The notes beneath the pieces were generated by a model. It did not search any database, had not been told where the DNA came from, and saw only the letters and a list, made by a program, of their open reading frames with translations. A program made the position numbers and the translations under genes. 64,000 nt of DNA from Heyndrickxia sporothermodurans (GTDB taxonomy: Bacteria > Bacillota > Bacilli > Bacillales > Bacillaceae_C). Location of the stretch: assembly GCF_016785185.1 (NCBI RefSeq), contig NZ_JAEKDY010000002.1; one strand, given 5' to 3'. Position 1 is the first letter of the stretch, and each line of letters begins with the position of its first letter. This document shows, piece after piece, positions 35,841 to 44,822 of the stretch.

Positions 35841-37124
35841 TTATAATTGAAATTGAGAGATTGTTGCTTTCAACTTGTCAGCATCATCTTTTAACTGACA
35901 AACAAGTTGCTCTACATTTTCCATTACAGCTACTTGCTCATTTGTTGCATCCGTTACTTCTTCGGCACCTGCAGATGTTTCTTCAGCGATCGCTGCGACT
36001 TCTTGAGATTGTCTAGACGCTAGCTCGACACTTTCCATCTGTTTGTCCACAAGAGTTGAGATGCTCTTTACTTTATCGGCAACAACATGGATCGTATTCG
36101 TCATCGTTTCAATCACTTCATTTGTTTTTGCACCTTTTGATGCTTCATAGTTTGCCGTTGATACTTGATCTGTAATTTGTTTGACGACACTATCTACACC
36201 GTGTTGAATATTTTGAATTAATTCGGATATTCCTTGTACTGCTTTTGCACTTTCATCGGCTAATTTACGTACTTCTTCTGCTACAACCGCAAACCCTTTA
36301 CCATGTTCACCTGCACGTGCCGCTTCAATAGAAGCATTAAGAGCAAGTAAGTTCGTTTGCGCTGCAATATCTCCGACTAATAAGATAATTTGCTCCACTT
36401 TTTTAGCGTTTTCCTCTAAATCAAGGACAACTTGTAATGATTCTTGATTTTCCTTCGCCAATTTATCAATACCTTGGATCAGCGAACTAACGACTTCTTT
36501 ACTTTCTTGCAATTCTTTAACCATTTCTACTGAAACCTGCTCTGAGGATTTTGCATTTTCTTGTACTTTATAGGCAATTTGAATAATATCTTCAACAGAT
36601 TCAGCTGTTGATTGAATTGCGATAGCTGAGCTTTCTGCCCCCGCAGATATTTCATCAATCGTATGTGCAATACTTTCCGCTTGTTCTGTTGCTCTTGTCG
36701 TCTTTTCGGAAATTAAGATGACATTTCCATTTGTTTGTTGGAAATTTTCTTCTATACTATGTACCATCACACGTAAATTCGCTAACATCTGATTAAACGC
36801 CATACCGAGTGAGCGTATTTCATCATCTGACTTTGGCAATTCCACATCTAACTGAATGTTTCCTCTGCTTGCATCTATTGCTGCGCGCTCTAAACGTTGT
36901 AATGGCTTAGTGATAACCCCTGCAACAAAATAAGCTAATAGGCCTGTCCAAAATATTCCTAGTAAAAGTGTAATACTATTAAACAACGATTCATCTACAT
37001 TTGCTGCAAATTTTGAATGAACAATACTAATAAAAAAGAAACTCGTTGAATAAGTGACTAGAGCTAACAGTGTAACAAACAGCACTAATTTTTTCCGCAG
37101 ACCAAACTTATACCGCTTTTTCAT
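35841..37124 (-). CDS. Methyl-accepting chemotaxis protein with minimal ectodomain
   Basis: A transducer of 427 residues that would signal to CheA/CheW. Two transmembrane helices (about 13-35 and 49-70) are separated by only about 13 residues, so no extracellular ligand domain is present. A HAMP domain (about 71-125) and a full signalling domain follow, with hairpin tip ASIEAARAGEHGKGFAVVAEEVRKLADES. The C-terminus ends KATISQFQL without a CheR-docking pentapeptide. AGGGGAG precedes the ATG. It sits between rpiB and ywlE, which are adjacent in B. subtilis. Confidence 0.93.
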   Translation of the reverse strand: MKKRYKFGLRKKLVLFVTLLALVTYSTSFFFISIVHSKFAANVDESLFNSITLLLGIFWTGLLAYFVAGVITKPLQRLERAAIDASRGNIQLDVELPKSDDEIRSLGMAFNQMLANLRVMVHSIEENFQQTNGNVILISEKTTRATEQAESIAHTIDEISAGAESSAIAIQSTAESVEDIIQIAYKVQENAKSSEQVSVEMVKELQESKEVVSSLIQGIDKLAKENQESLQVVLDLEENAKKVEQIILLVGDIAAQTNLLALNASIEAARAGEHGKGFAVVAEEVRKLADESAKAVQGISELIQNIQHGVDSVVKQITDQVSTANYEASKGAKTNEVIETMTNTIHVVADKVKSISTLVDKQMESVELASRQSQEVAAIAEETSAGAEEVTDATNEQVAVMENVEQLVCQLKDDADKLKATISQFQL

Positions 37125-37151
37125 GTTTCGACTCTCCCCTATGTTGTTGAT

Positions 37152-37589
37152 CTATTTTATTTTTTCTATCGCTTTTTCTATTAGATCGGATAATTCAAGA
37201 AATGTTTTTCTATACATTTCTACACTTCCCCCAAAAGGATCTCCGACGTCGATATTATCGCCTTTTCCATTTACAAATTCCTTTAATGTAAATGTTTTTT
37301 CTTTAGCAAATGGATAGGATTCGATGATTGAAGATTTATGACTCTCTGTCATCGTCAAGATCAGCGTCGCCCATTGGATATCCTCTTCTGTCAACATTTT
37401 TGATGTGTGAGAATGTTCAATATTGTTTTCTTCAAGAACAACCATTGCTTGTTGTGAAGCATTGTGACCATCGACGGCAAATATCCCCGCAGATTTAACG
37501 GATATGTTTTGCAGCTTTTTATTTTTTAAAATTGCCTCAGCCATCGGGCTACGACACGTATTTCCAGTACAGACGAATAATATATTCAA
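37152..37589 (-). CDS. ywlE: Protein arginine phosphatase YwlE
   Basis: Low-molecular-weight phosphatase fold that removes phosphate from protein phosphoarginine, opposing kinase McsB. Its 145 residues start NILFVCTGNTCRSPMAEA: the CX5R loop with the Thr after Asn, which in YwlE gives arginine-phosphate selectivity, and the general acid in DPFGGS. The TTG at 37589 is chosen because AAGGGAAGG lies 6-7 bases before it; the frame is open to 37610. The gene is downstream of mntP and its terminator. Confidence 0.93.
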   Translation of the reverse strand: MNILFVCTGNTCRSPMAEAILKNKKLQNISVKSAGIFAVDGHNASQQAMVVLEENNIEHSHTSKMLTEEDIQWATLILTMTESHKSSIIESYPFAKEKTFTLKEFVNGKGDNIDVGDPFGGSVEMYRKTFLELSDLIEKAIEKIK

Positions 37590-37688
37590 TGATATCCTTC
37601 CCTTCAACAATTAACGATTCTAATTATTCTACCATTATTATAGTCTAAAAGACCCTATTTCAATAGTAGGCTTTGTTAAAATAAGTGA

Positions 37689-37736
37689 AAATTTAAAGAC
37701 AAGCAATCAAAGAATTGATTGCTTGTCTTTAAATTT
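37689..37736 (-). terminator. Terminator of mntP (22-bp perfect stem)
   Basis: Perfect 22-bp inverted repeat around a 4-base loop, the longest uninterrupted stem in the window. It is A/T-rich at the base, with a modest T-rich tail on the minus strand. Confidence 0.75.
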
Positions 37737-37754
37737 CCCATTATTCTTTCATTT

Positions 37755-38309
37755 TTATAGAGCTACTAGTAGCTTTATACCAAATCCCAATAATACGCAA
37801 CCACCTAAGGCTTCACTATACGCCCCAATATATCCTTGAAACTTTCTTCCTATAATTAAGCCCGCCCAAGTCAATACTGTTGCTGCAATTCCAAAGCAGA
37901 GCAGTACAGCTGCTGTGCGAGCCCCCAAAATTCCAAGTGAGAGCCCCACTGAAAAGCTATCTAAACTAGAGCTTAAGGCAAAAAATATTAATCCCCAACC
38001 ATATGGTTTAATGATTGTTTTTTCTTCCTTTTTAAGGGTGGAAAAAACCATTTGTAGGCCTAAAACAATTAGGAGGATTCCACCAATATATTGAGCAATT
38101 GTTCCAAATGCGTCAGATATAAAATGTCCAGTTAATATTCCTAATAATGGCATGACAACATGAAAGATTCCTATCGTTAAACCAATATAAAAAATTTGCC
38201 GGTATCTAAGCTTAATCATCCCCATACCAAGTCCAATTGAAAAAGCATCCATACCTAAGGCAAATGCCATTAACATTAATGTAATTAATTCTGCGATGAT
38301 TGCCATCAT
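37755..38309 (-). CDS. mntP: Manganese efflux pump MntP
   Basis: Exporter of Mn2+ with six transmembrane helices, 184 residues. Seen: the repeated LMAFALGMDAFSIGLGMG and ALSSSLDSFSVGLSLGI motifs, one in each half, whose Asp residues are metal ligands. The ATG at 38309 is 7 bases after GGAGG; a second ATG follows. It corresponds to ywlD. I looked upstream for a yybP-ykoY manganese riboswitch and did not see one; the gap to ywlC is only about 95 bases. Confidence 0.93.
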   Translation of the reverse strand: MMAIIAELITLMLMAFALGMDAFSIGLGMGMIKLRYRQIFYIGLTIGIFHVVMPLLGILTGHFISDAFGTIAQYIGGILLIVLGLQMVFSTLKKEEKTIIKPYGWGLIFFALSSSLDSFSVGLSLGILGARTAAVLLCFGIAATVLTWAGLIIGRKFQGYIGAYSEALGGCVLLGFGIKLLVAL

Positions 38310-38404
38310 TCTTTTTCCTCCTTCGGACGTGCCTACTGACAACATATGCATGTCCAAAGAAGAATAGAATTTTATTTTGCAAGATTTTGGTCAAGAAAAG
38401 AGAT

Positions 38405-39463
38405 TTAATCCACCTTATTTTGACGAACCCAGCGATGTCCCGCTGCTTTTTCCAATCGATTCATAATAGCAAGGCCTATTCCCTCTATTGGAAAAGTTTC
38501 TGAAAATATTATATCGACATCTTGATTATTAAATGCACGTAAAGTGTCATAAAGAGTGTGTGCTACCGTTTTTAAGTCCTGACGGCTTCCGCAAGCAATT
38601 ACAACATCCGCACGATAGTCCTTTTTTGTTTCCTCTGTCGCTATTACCCCTACTTTTAACCCCTCTTTTTGTTTATTGCTCACCAATTCCTGGATATAAG
38701 CAAAAGTTCCATCGACTAAATACACTGGTGCATCCGGTGCATAATGAGTGTATTTCATGCCCGGGGATTTCGGACGATCATTTGTATCACTATTTAAAGC
38801 CGGATCAACGAGCACTTCACCAATTACCATTTCCATTTGTTCTTTTGATAAGCCGCCCGGACGAAGAATCATCGGTATATCACCTGTACAATCAATTACT
38901 GTTGATTCTACTCCCACACCTGTATATCCACCGTCCACAACTCCGGCAATCCTGCCATTCAAATCGTCTAAAACATGTCGTGCTGTTGTCGGACTTGGTT
39001 TTCCGGAACGATTGGCACTCGGTGCTGCAATTGGAAGTTTAGTTAATCGAATTAATTCAAGTGCTAGTGGATGATCCGGCATCCTTATTCCTACTGTATC
39101 CATCCCAGCTGTCACTTTCTCCGAAAAGATACCCGGTCTACAATTAAATATAATTGTTAAAGGACCTGGCCAAAATTGTTGAATAAGCAATTGGGCTTGT
39201 TCGGATATATTTGTCACAAGTTCTTCTAATTGATTTATTTCAGCAATGTGGACAATTAGTGGATTATCACTTGGTCTTCCCTTTGCTTCATATATTTTTG
39301 CAACGGCTATATCTGATTTTGCATTTGCACCTAGCCCATAAACCGTTTCTGTTGGAAAGGCAACCACTTCATTTTGCCTTAATAGCTCCGCTGCTTCTTT
39401 TAGCTGTGGATTACCTGATAAATTATCCACATAATTATCCACACTCCACTGAATTGTCTTCAT
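38405..39463 (-). CDS. ywlC: Threonylcarbamoyl-AMP synthase (Sua5/YwlC)
   Basis: Makes threonylcarbamoyl-AMP from Thr, bicarbonate and ATP for the t6A37 tRNA modification. Its 352 residues comprise a YrdC domain (about 20-205: VAFPTETVYGLGANA, KGRPSDNPLIVH, PSANRSGKPSPTTA) and a C-terminal Sua5 domain (about 230-350, with SPGMKYTHYAP). The ATG at 39463 follows AAAAGGTGG. It is the two-domain form, typical of Bacillus. Confidence 0.95.
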   Translation of the reverse strand: MKTIQWSVDNYVDNLSGNPQLKEAAELLRQNEVVAFPTETVYGLGANAKSDIAVAKIYEAKGRPSDNPLIVHIAEINQLEELVTNISEQAQLLIQQFWPGPLTIIFNCRPGIFSEKVTAGMDTVGIRMPDHPLALELIRLTKLPIAAPSANRSGKPSPTTARHVLDDLNGRIAGVVDGGYTGVGVESTVIDCTGDIPMILRPGGLSKEQMEMVIGEVLVDPALNSDTNDRPKSPGMKYTHYAPDAPVYLVDGTFAYIQELVSNKQKEGLKVGVIATEETKKDYRADVVIACGSRQDLKTVAHTLYDTLRAFNNQDVDIIFSETFPIEGIGLAIMNRLEKAAGHRWVRQNKVD

Positions 39464-39685
39464 AGCTTCCACCTTTTTTCTTTTTTGTTGAAATTCATCC
39501 GTTAAAGTAGAGTTTTGTCGAATAAAGACTTATATTATCCTTTTTTAACCCGATAACAACGAACATCAACATTTTTTCTCTTTTGAAAGTATATTAAAAA
39601 GTAGAAGTAAACACAAGCATATCCACAATATGTGGATAATTACAATTGAACGGTGGATAACTTTTGGGGAAAATGTGAATATCTT
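39464..39685. other. Gap upstream of ywlC with a Spo0A-box-like site
   Basis: No gene seen. At 39513-39523 the sequence TTTTGTCGAAT contains a perfect TGTCGAA core of the Spo0A box. The rest is AT-rich. One core match by itself carries little weight. Confidence 0.3.
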
Positions 39686-40126
39686 TTACATTACTTTTTC
39701 CATAAATATTGCTTGTTGATAGCTTAATAAATGCTTTCCATATCGCGAATTTCCAAATTCCTTTGGAAGATGAGTCCTTTCTATCTTTTCAAAACCAGCC
39801 ATTCGAAATAACGGAATTGACTTTTCTTTATTTGTCGTTAAATATAGTGTGGATAATTTTTTATTTGACGCTAATTTATACACATGTTGAAAGATTGTGA
39901 ATAAATCCTCTTCCTTTATAGCCGGATGGATGACCATTGAACGGAGAATGCCAATGTTATTGAGAGGTTCAATTCCTAATGTGGCTTTTAAATTGCCATC
40001 AATATCCTCAATGACTATAAAATATTCGATTAGCTTTTCTACTCCTTCAGTACTTATCCCCACTTCATTAAGAAAACTCTTTACCTTTTCTACATCTTTA
40101 TGTGTCGCCACTCGAATAACCTGCAT
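39686..40126 (-). CDS. GNAT family N-acetyltransferase
   Basis: Predicted acetyl-CoA-dependent acetyltransferase of 146 residues. A GNAT-type layout is visible: N-terminal VIRVATHKDVEKVKSFL, central beta strands (VIEDIDGNLKATLGIEPL, ILRSMVIHPAIKEEDL) and a C-terminal LTTNKEKSIPLFRMAGFEKIER. The acetyl-CoA loop (Q/RxxGxG/A) is poorly preserved, so activity is uncertain. The ATG at 40126 follows a GTAGGGGAT site. It lies beside spoIIR as a single gene; substrate unknown. Confidence 0.75.
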   Translation of the reverse strand: MQVIRVATHKDVEKVKSFLNEVGISTEGVEKLIEYFIVIEDIDGNLKATLGIEPLNNIGILRSMVIHPAIKEEDLFTIFQHVYKLASNKKLSTLYLTTNKEKSIPLFRMAGFEKIERTHLPKEFGNSRYGKHLLSYQQAIFMEKVM

Positions 40127-40212
40127 GCGATCATCCCCTACCATTCATTATTTTTGATAGACTCTACTAAACTTTCCACTATAATCCTTATGATAGAAAC
40201 AAAAAAATAGAA

Positions 40213-40245
40213 CAAAAAAAAGAAGCCGATATTGACTTCTTTTTA
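40213..40245 (-). terminator. Terminator of spoIIR, overlapping its stop
   Basis: Stem AAAAAGAAG / CTTCTTTTT with a 10-base loop and a long T-run on the minus strand. Confidence 0.85.
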
Positions 40246-40968
40246 AAAGATTTTCTGAAAAAGCTCAACGATAAAGAATTTTACTTTTACTTCGTCATCT
40301 TCCTCTTTTACATAAAGAGGTTTCTTTGTTTCCTTTGTAGTTTCTTTTTCTGTTTCATCTTTGATTTCACGTTCTGATTTTTCTTTTGTCGTCGATTTGC
40401 TTTCCTTTTTCTCTATCACTGGTTCCGTCTCTTTTTCTTTCTTTTCATCAAATCCGGGACTTACCGCGACACCATTTGAGAAATCCATGAAGCAAAGCGG
40501 AGGATAGAGAACACACCACCAATTGGCTCCCTCCCCTTTACCTAAAGTAATTAAAACCGCCTCGTACTCACCCGCCGGGTATAAAAATTGTCCATAAAGC
40601 TTAGTCGGGAATTGAACTTGACCGAATTCTACCTTTACCGATTGCTTACTATTTTCTTCTTGAATCACTTTTAATGCAATCTTTTTGATATCTGGTAAAT
40701 GGGATTTAATCACTTTTCTAGCATCATCAATTGAATCTAATTTCTCTACCCATTTCGTAATCTCTTGATTTACTTTATCTCGAATTTTCCTTTTTAATGC
40801 TTGGTCTTCTTGATTATCACTATTTGCTAGGATCCGAAGACGAACCGCCTCTTTCGGAATGACAATCGCTTCCTCTGCAGCAATTTCCTGTTTCGGTATA
40901 TATAAACTTAAGATCGTTCCAATCGATAAGATAATAATATAAACTAATGGATAATATTTTTTATTCAT
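40243..40968 (-). CDS. spoIIR: Stage II sporulation protein R
   Basis: Signal secreted from the forespore that triggers SpoIIGA to process pro-sigma-E in the mother cell. Its 241 residues include a signal/anchor (about 6-27), the family core EAVRLRILANSDNQEDQALKR, FGQVQFPTKLYGQFLYPAGEYEAVLITLGKGEGANWWCVLYPPLCF (quoted in parts), and a long Lys/Glu-rich low-complexity insert (about 185-220) before the C-terminus. The ATG at 40968 follows GGGGAGAGGA. I found no convincing sigma-F promoter upstream. It neighbours prmC as in B. subtilis. Confidence 0.93.
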   Translation of the reverse strand: MNKKYYPLVYIIILSIGTILSLYIPKQEIAAEEAIVIPKEAVRLRILANSDNQEDQALKRKIRDKVNQEITKWVEKLDSIDDARKVIKSHLPDIKKIALKVIQEENSKQSVKVEFGQVQFPTKLYGQFLYPAGEYEAVLITLGKGEGANWWCVLYPPLCFMDFSNGVAVSPGFDEKKEKETEPVIEKKESKSTTKEKSEREIKDETEKETTKETKKPLYVKEEDDEVKVKFFIVELFQKIF

Positions 40969-41145
40969 TTCCTCTCCCCATCCCTTCACTAACACAGTTT
41001 GGACAAGAAAGAGAAATCTTAAACTAGTAAACTTAAAAAAATTAAAAACAAGTAAACAGCGAAAATAAAGTAAGCGGAATTTTTCCGTCTATTTATCAGA
41101 TCGGGGTGCATAACCTAATCCATAATCACCCAAGCTTGTTTTTCA

Positions 41146-42015
41146 TTAACCTATTTCGCAGAAAACCATTCGATCTTTGCCATTGATGTCATGAACAATT
41201 TCAGTACGACTTTCTGGGAATGTATTATTTAGTAACTCCGCTACTTGCTCACCTTGTCCCATACCAATTTCAAAGCCGATTATTGCTTCATTGTTAATTA
41301 TTTGTGGAATTTGTTCCATCAGTCTTCGATAATAGTCAAGCCCGTCCTCTCCGCCAAATAATGCTTGATGTGGTTCATGGTCCTTCACCACTTCTGATAG
41401 TATATCGAGTTCTCGATCAGGAATATAAGGTGGATTGGATAGAATAATATCTACTTTTTCCTGACTCGCTATGAGTGGCTGAAGTAAATCACCCTGTAAA
41501 AAATGAATATCTGCCTCTAAATTCTTGGCGTTTTTTTCTGCAATAGATAGTGCTTCTTTCGATATATCAACAGCTGAAACCGTCAGATCGGGACATTCAA
41601 GTTTCATTGTAATGGCAATAATACCACTCCCCGTACCAATATCGACTAGCTTTAATCCTTCTAAATTAGAAGAGTAGGTCTGTTTTATCCGATTAATCGC
41701 CCCTAAAACTAGCTCCTCTGTTTCAGGCCTCGGAATTAATACATTAGAATTCACAATAAATTTCCTTCCAAAAAACTCTTCAAAACCGATAATATGCTGA
41801 ATTGGAATACCTTCAGCATGAGCGAATACTGCCTGTTGAAACGTTTCTTGAATTTGTTGTGAAAGAACCTCATGCATATTTGCCAGCAATTGTGACCGCG
41901 TCATCCCTAGAAAATGGCGAAGCAACAGTTCACCTGCATTTGCATCTCGGTTATTTTTTTGTAAAAAAGAAGAAGCCCAGTTAAGAGCTTCAAATATTTT
42001 TTCGGTTTGAACCAT
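41146..42015 (-). CDS. prmC: Release-factor glutamine methyltransferase PrmC
   Basis: SAM-dependent methyltransferase that methylates the Gln of the GGQ motif of release factors. Its 289 residues comprise an N-terminal helical domain, SAM loop LKLVDIGTGSGIIAI, and catalytic NPPYIP. It overlaps the last base of prfA, whose product is its substrate, so the two are coupled. Confidence 0.95.
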   Translation of the reverse strand: MVQTEKIFEALNWASSFLQKNNRDANAGELLLRHFLGMTRSQLLANMHEVLSQQIQETFQQAVFAHAEGIPIQHIIGFEEFFGRKFIVNSNVLIPRPETEELVLGAINRIKQTYSSNLEGLKLVDIGTGSGIIAITMKLECPDLTVSAVDISKEALSIAEKNAKNLEADIHFLQGDLLQPLIASQEKVDIILSNPPYIPDRELDILSEVVKDHEPHQALFGGEDGLDYYRRLMEQIPQIINNEAIIGFEIGMGQGEQVAELLNNTFPESRTEIVHDINGKDRMVFCEIG

Positions 42016-43085
42016 TAATCATTCACACTTTCAAGTTTATGGGATTGATCTTCTAAAATTAACGCATCAATAATTTCATCTATTTTTCCTTGAAGAATTT
42101 GATCAAGCTTTTGTATCGTTAAACCGATACGATGGTCGGTCACACGGTTTTGCGGGAAATTATAAGTACGAATACGTTCGGAACGATCCCCTGTTCCCAC
42201 TGCAGATTTACGATTCGCATCATACTCTGCTTGTGCTTCTTGTTGGAACTTATCATATACACGTGCACGTAAAACCTTCATCGCCTTTTCTTTATTCTTA
42301 ATTTGTGACTTTTCATCTTGGCAGGACACGACAGTTCCTGTTGGAATATGTGTTAAACGAACAGCCGACATCGTCGTGTTTACACTTTGCCCACCTGGTC
42401 CGCTTGATGCAAAGGTATCAACACGGATATCTTTTTCATGAATTTCTACTTCAACTTCCTCTGCTTCTGGAAGAACTGCTACTGTTGCTGTTGATGTGTG
42501 GATACGGCCACCAGATTCCGTTTCCGGAACACGTTGAACACGATGGGCACCATTTTCAAATTTTAATTTTGAAAAGGCTCCTTTTCCGTTGATCATAAAG
42601 ATAATCTCTTTATACCCACCAACACCTGTCGTACTCGCCTCGATTACTTCAGTTTTCCAGCCCTGTGCTTCGGCAAAGCGGCTGTACATACGGTATAAAT
42701 CTCCTGCAAATAATGCTGCTTCATCCCCACCTGCAGCACCGCGGATTTCCATAATAACGTTTTTATCATCATTCGGGTCTTTCGGTAAAAGGAGAATTTT
42801 TAATCGTTCTTCGTAGTTTTCAATTTGTTCTTCTAATTCATTGATTTCTTCTTTTACCATTTCTTTCATTTCAGCATCTAATTTTTCTTCAAGCATTGCT
42901 TTTGCATCTTTAAACTGTTGTAGGACTTCTTTATATTCACGATACACAGCAACAGTTTCTTGAATATCTGATTGTTCTTTTGAATAATCTCTTAATTTTT
43001 TTGTATCATTAATAATTTCGGGATCGCTTAAAAGCTCATTCAACTTCTCATAGCGATCTTCCACCGCTTGCAATCGATCGAACAT
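42015..43085 (-). CDS. prfA: Peptide chain release factor 1
   Basis: Recognises UAA and UAG and hydrolyses peptidyl-tRNA. Its 356 residues contain the GGQ loop (SSGPGGQSVNTTMSAVRL) and the PxT-type codon-recognition region (ITTSxxx-equivalent TSTATVAVLPEAEEVE precedes it). No frameshift is present. An intact stop overlaps the prmC start. Confidence 0.97.
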   Translation of the reverse strand: MFDRLQAVEDRYEKLNELLSDPEIINDTKKLRDYSKEQSDIQETVAVYREYKEVLQQFKDAKAMLEEKLDAEMKEMVKEEINELEEQIENYEERLKILLLPKDPNDDKNVIMEIRGAAGGDEAALFAGDLYRMYSRFAEAQGWKTEVIEASTTGVGGYKEIIFMINGKGAFSKLKFENGAHRVQRVPETESGGRIHTSTATVAVLPEAEEVEVEIHEKDIRVDTFASSGPGGQSVNTTMSAVRLTHIPTGTVVSCQDEKSQIKNKEKAMKVLRARVYDKFQQEAQAEYDANRKSAVGTGDRSERIRTYNFPQNRVTDHRIGLTIQKLDQILQGKIDEIIDALILEDQSHKLESVND

Positions 43086-43200
43086 TGCATTTCACCTCTA
43101 TAGTTAAAGCTTAAGCAAATTATCGCTCTTGCTTTCCATTTTATCCATAACAGTACTATTATATTATACAGATCCCTTCATAGTAAAGAACTCATTAATT

Positions 43201-43237
43201 CAAAACTGCCAGATCCGTTTTGGCTCTGGCAGTTTTT
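43201..43237. terminator. Terminator between prfA and the lipoprotein gene
   Basis: Stem AAAACTGCCAGA / TCTGGCAGTTTT with a 10-base loop. The lipoprotein gene on the minus strand ends directly before it; the T-run is strongest on the plus side, and the minus side has only four T. Confidence 0.75.
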
Positions 43238-43639
43238 TTATCTTTCTTCAATTTTTACATTAATATCGTATCTCGGTAATGCTTGAATGAGTTTTTTATG
43301 AAGTTTGGCTTCCTCTTTCATACGTTCATTTGCTGTTAAGCGATCATCCGTATGGGCTGTTACCCACATATTATTTCCATTCACCCAAACATTCGGATCA
43401 TAATAATTTTTATACCGTTTTACCACATACTTCGCCTTATCTACATCCGTACCAACCGTAATTGCCGGGTCATTTTGTCTTAAGTCAACCATATTAGGAT
43501 TCTGATCTGTTGGATTACTTGATATCTTCCTCATCTTATCATTTCCATCATTGGTAGTAGCACTGTCATTCAATTGGTTGGAACCACAACCCGTAAGTAT
43601 AGCTATTAGAAATAGAAAACCAATTGTTTTTTTCCACAT
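43238..43639 (-). CDS. YhcN/YlaJ-type sporulation lipoprotein
   Basis: Lipoprotein of 133 residues: signal with lipobox LTGC (Cys near 18), a Ser/Asn/Asp linker, then a compact domain with VDKAKYVVKRYKNYYDPNVWVNGNNMWV and a Lys/Glu-rich helix ending RYDINVKIEER. The layout recalls YhcN/YlaJ lipoproteins of the spore inner membrane. The ATG at 43639 lies just after a GGAGGTG site; an in-frame ATG upstream overlaps that site. It stands alone between tdk and prfA, with a terminator after it. Family assignment moderate. Confidence 0.7.
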   Translation of the reverse strand: MWKKTIGFLFLIAILTGCGSNQLNDSATTNDGNDKMRKISSNPTDQNPNMVDLRQNDPAITVGTDVDKAKYVVKRYKNYYDPNVWVNGNNMWVTAHTDDRLTANERMKEEAKLHKKLIQALPRYDINVKIEER

Positions 43640-43699
43640 GAAAAACACCTCCATAGAAATATGTTTTCCTATGGAGGAAATGGTTATGTATTTTTGAAA

Positions 43700-43728
43700 A
43701 CAAAAAGTCCCTATCATTGACAGGAACT
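43700..43728 (-). terminator. Terminator of tdk
   Basis: Stem AGTTCCT / AGGGACT (one G-T pair) with a 9-base loop, followed by five T on the minus strand. Confidence 0.65.
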
Positions 43729-44338
43729 ATTTATTAGCCATTTGCTCGCCCGATATACTCACACCCGACGGTACTTCGTGATGGTGACGGCAACGAGCTT
43801 CATATGCTTCGGATGCCCCTACTAAAATAATGGGATCATCCGCACATGCAGGATTACCATTAATTAAGCGTTGAGTCCGACTTGCCGGAGAACCACAAAC
43901 TGTACAAACAGCTTGTAATTTTGTTACCGTTTCAGCAATCGCCATTAATTTTGGCATTGGGCCAAATGGAAACCCACGGAAATCTTGATCTAGTCCGGCT
44001 AAAATAACCCGATATCCACTGTTTGCCAACGTTTGTGCAACATCCACAATTTCTTCGTCAAAAAATTGTGCTTCATCAATTGCAATGACATCGATATCCG
44101 AAGGTAGGTTCTCAAAGATATCACTAGCTTTTTCAATCGGAAGGGCAATGACAGAGGTACCGTTATGCGAAACAACTGATTCTTTACTGTATCGATTATC
44201 CAATTTCGGTTTAAAAACAGCTATTTTCTGTTTAGCAAATTGTGCACGTCGAACACGTCTAATCAACTCTTCTGATTTTCCAGAAAACATACTTCCGCAA
44301 ATGACCTCAATCCAGCCAGAATGGTTCATAACATACAT
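43727..44338 (-). CDS. tdk: Thymidine kinase
   Basis: Type II thymidine kinase of 203 residues: thymidine + ATP to dTMP, for salvage. P-loop GSMFSGKSEELIRR, IDEAQFF with the catalytic Glu region, LAGLDQDFRG. The zinc ribbon has CTVC near 147-150 and CRHH near the C-terminus, a CxxH variant of the more common CxxC. Neighbours rpmE and prfA are as in B. subtilis. Confidence 0.96.
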   Translation of the reverse strand: MYVMNHSGWIEVICGSMFSGKSEELIRRVRRAQFAKQKIAVFKPKLDNRYSKESVVSHNGTSVIALPIEKASDIFENLPSDIDVIAIDEAQFFDEEIVDVAQTLANSGYRVILAGLDQDFRGFPFGPMPKLMAIAETVTKLQAVCTVCGSPASRTQRLINGNPACADDPIILVGASEAYEARCRHHHEVPSGVSISGEQMANK

Positions 44339-44392
44339 CTTACTCGTTCCTTTCCGATTTCAAATTGACCTTTAATTCATATTTATAGAAAT

Positions 44393-44425
44393 AAAAAACA
44401 GGCAAGCTTTCTTGCCTGTTTTTGA
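44393..44425 (-). terminator. Terminator of rpmE
   Basis: A perfect stem AAAAACAGGCAAG / CTTGCCTGTTTTT with a 4-base loop and T-run. Confidence 0.93.
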
Positions 44426-44433
44426 TAATTATT

Positions 44434-44640
44434 TTATTTTTCTTTAAGACCGTATTTTTTATTGAAACGATCAACACGTCCATCAGCAGATGCGAATTTT
44501 TGACGGCCAGTGTAGAATGGATGACATTCAGAACATACCTCTACGCGAATTTCTTCTTTTACTGAACCAGTTTCAAATTCATTGCCGCATGCGCATTTAA
44601 CCATTGCTTTTTTGTATCCTGGATGAATACCTGCTTTCAT
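44434..44640 (-). CDS. rpmE: 50S ribosomal protein L31 (zinc-binding type)
   Basis: Large-subunit protein of 68 residues starting MKAGIHPGYKKAMVKCACG. The zinc-ligating Cys set is complete (C-x-C, then C-x-x-C in CSECHPFYTG), marking the C+ form that is released in zinc shortage. The ATG at 44640 lies 9 bases after AAAGGAG; an ATG three codons upstream touches that site. It has its own terminator. Confidence 0.97.
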   Translation of the reverse strand: MKAGIHPGYKKAMVKCACGNEFETGSVKEEIRVEVCSECHPFYTGRQKFASADGRVDRFNKKYGLKEK

Positions 44641-44822
44641 TCTTTTCATCTCCTTTGCCCTGAGTCATTACGAAACAGAGTTATATATTTCTATATGGTT
44701 TCCTAAGGAAAGTTTAAGCAATTTTCCTACACCATTAGAATTTTTTTTACAAACACATGGATATATTATAACAAGCTATATTTTGAAATGCAACAACACA
44801 ATACTTCCATTTATTCACTTTC

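Noticed and set aside
38310..38404. Manganese riboswitch upstream of mntP
   Set aside because: I looked for the yybP-ykoY features and saw none; the gap is also short.
40969..41145. Sigma-F promoter for spoIIR
   Set aside because: Expected from the B. subtilis gene, but no GYATA plus GGnnAnAnT pair with the right spacing was found.
43727..44338. Thymidine kinase inactivated by loss of a zinc cysteine
   Set aside because: The CxxH form is a known variant of the zinc ribbon; the catalytic motifs are intact.
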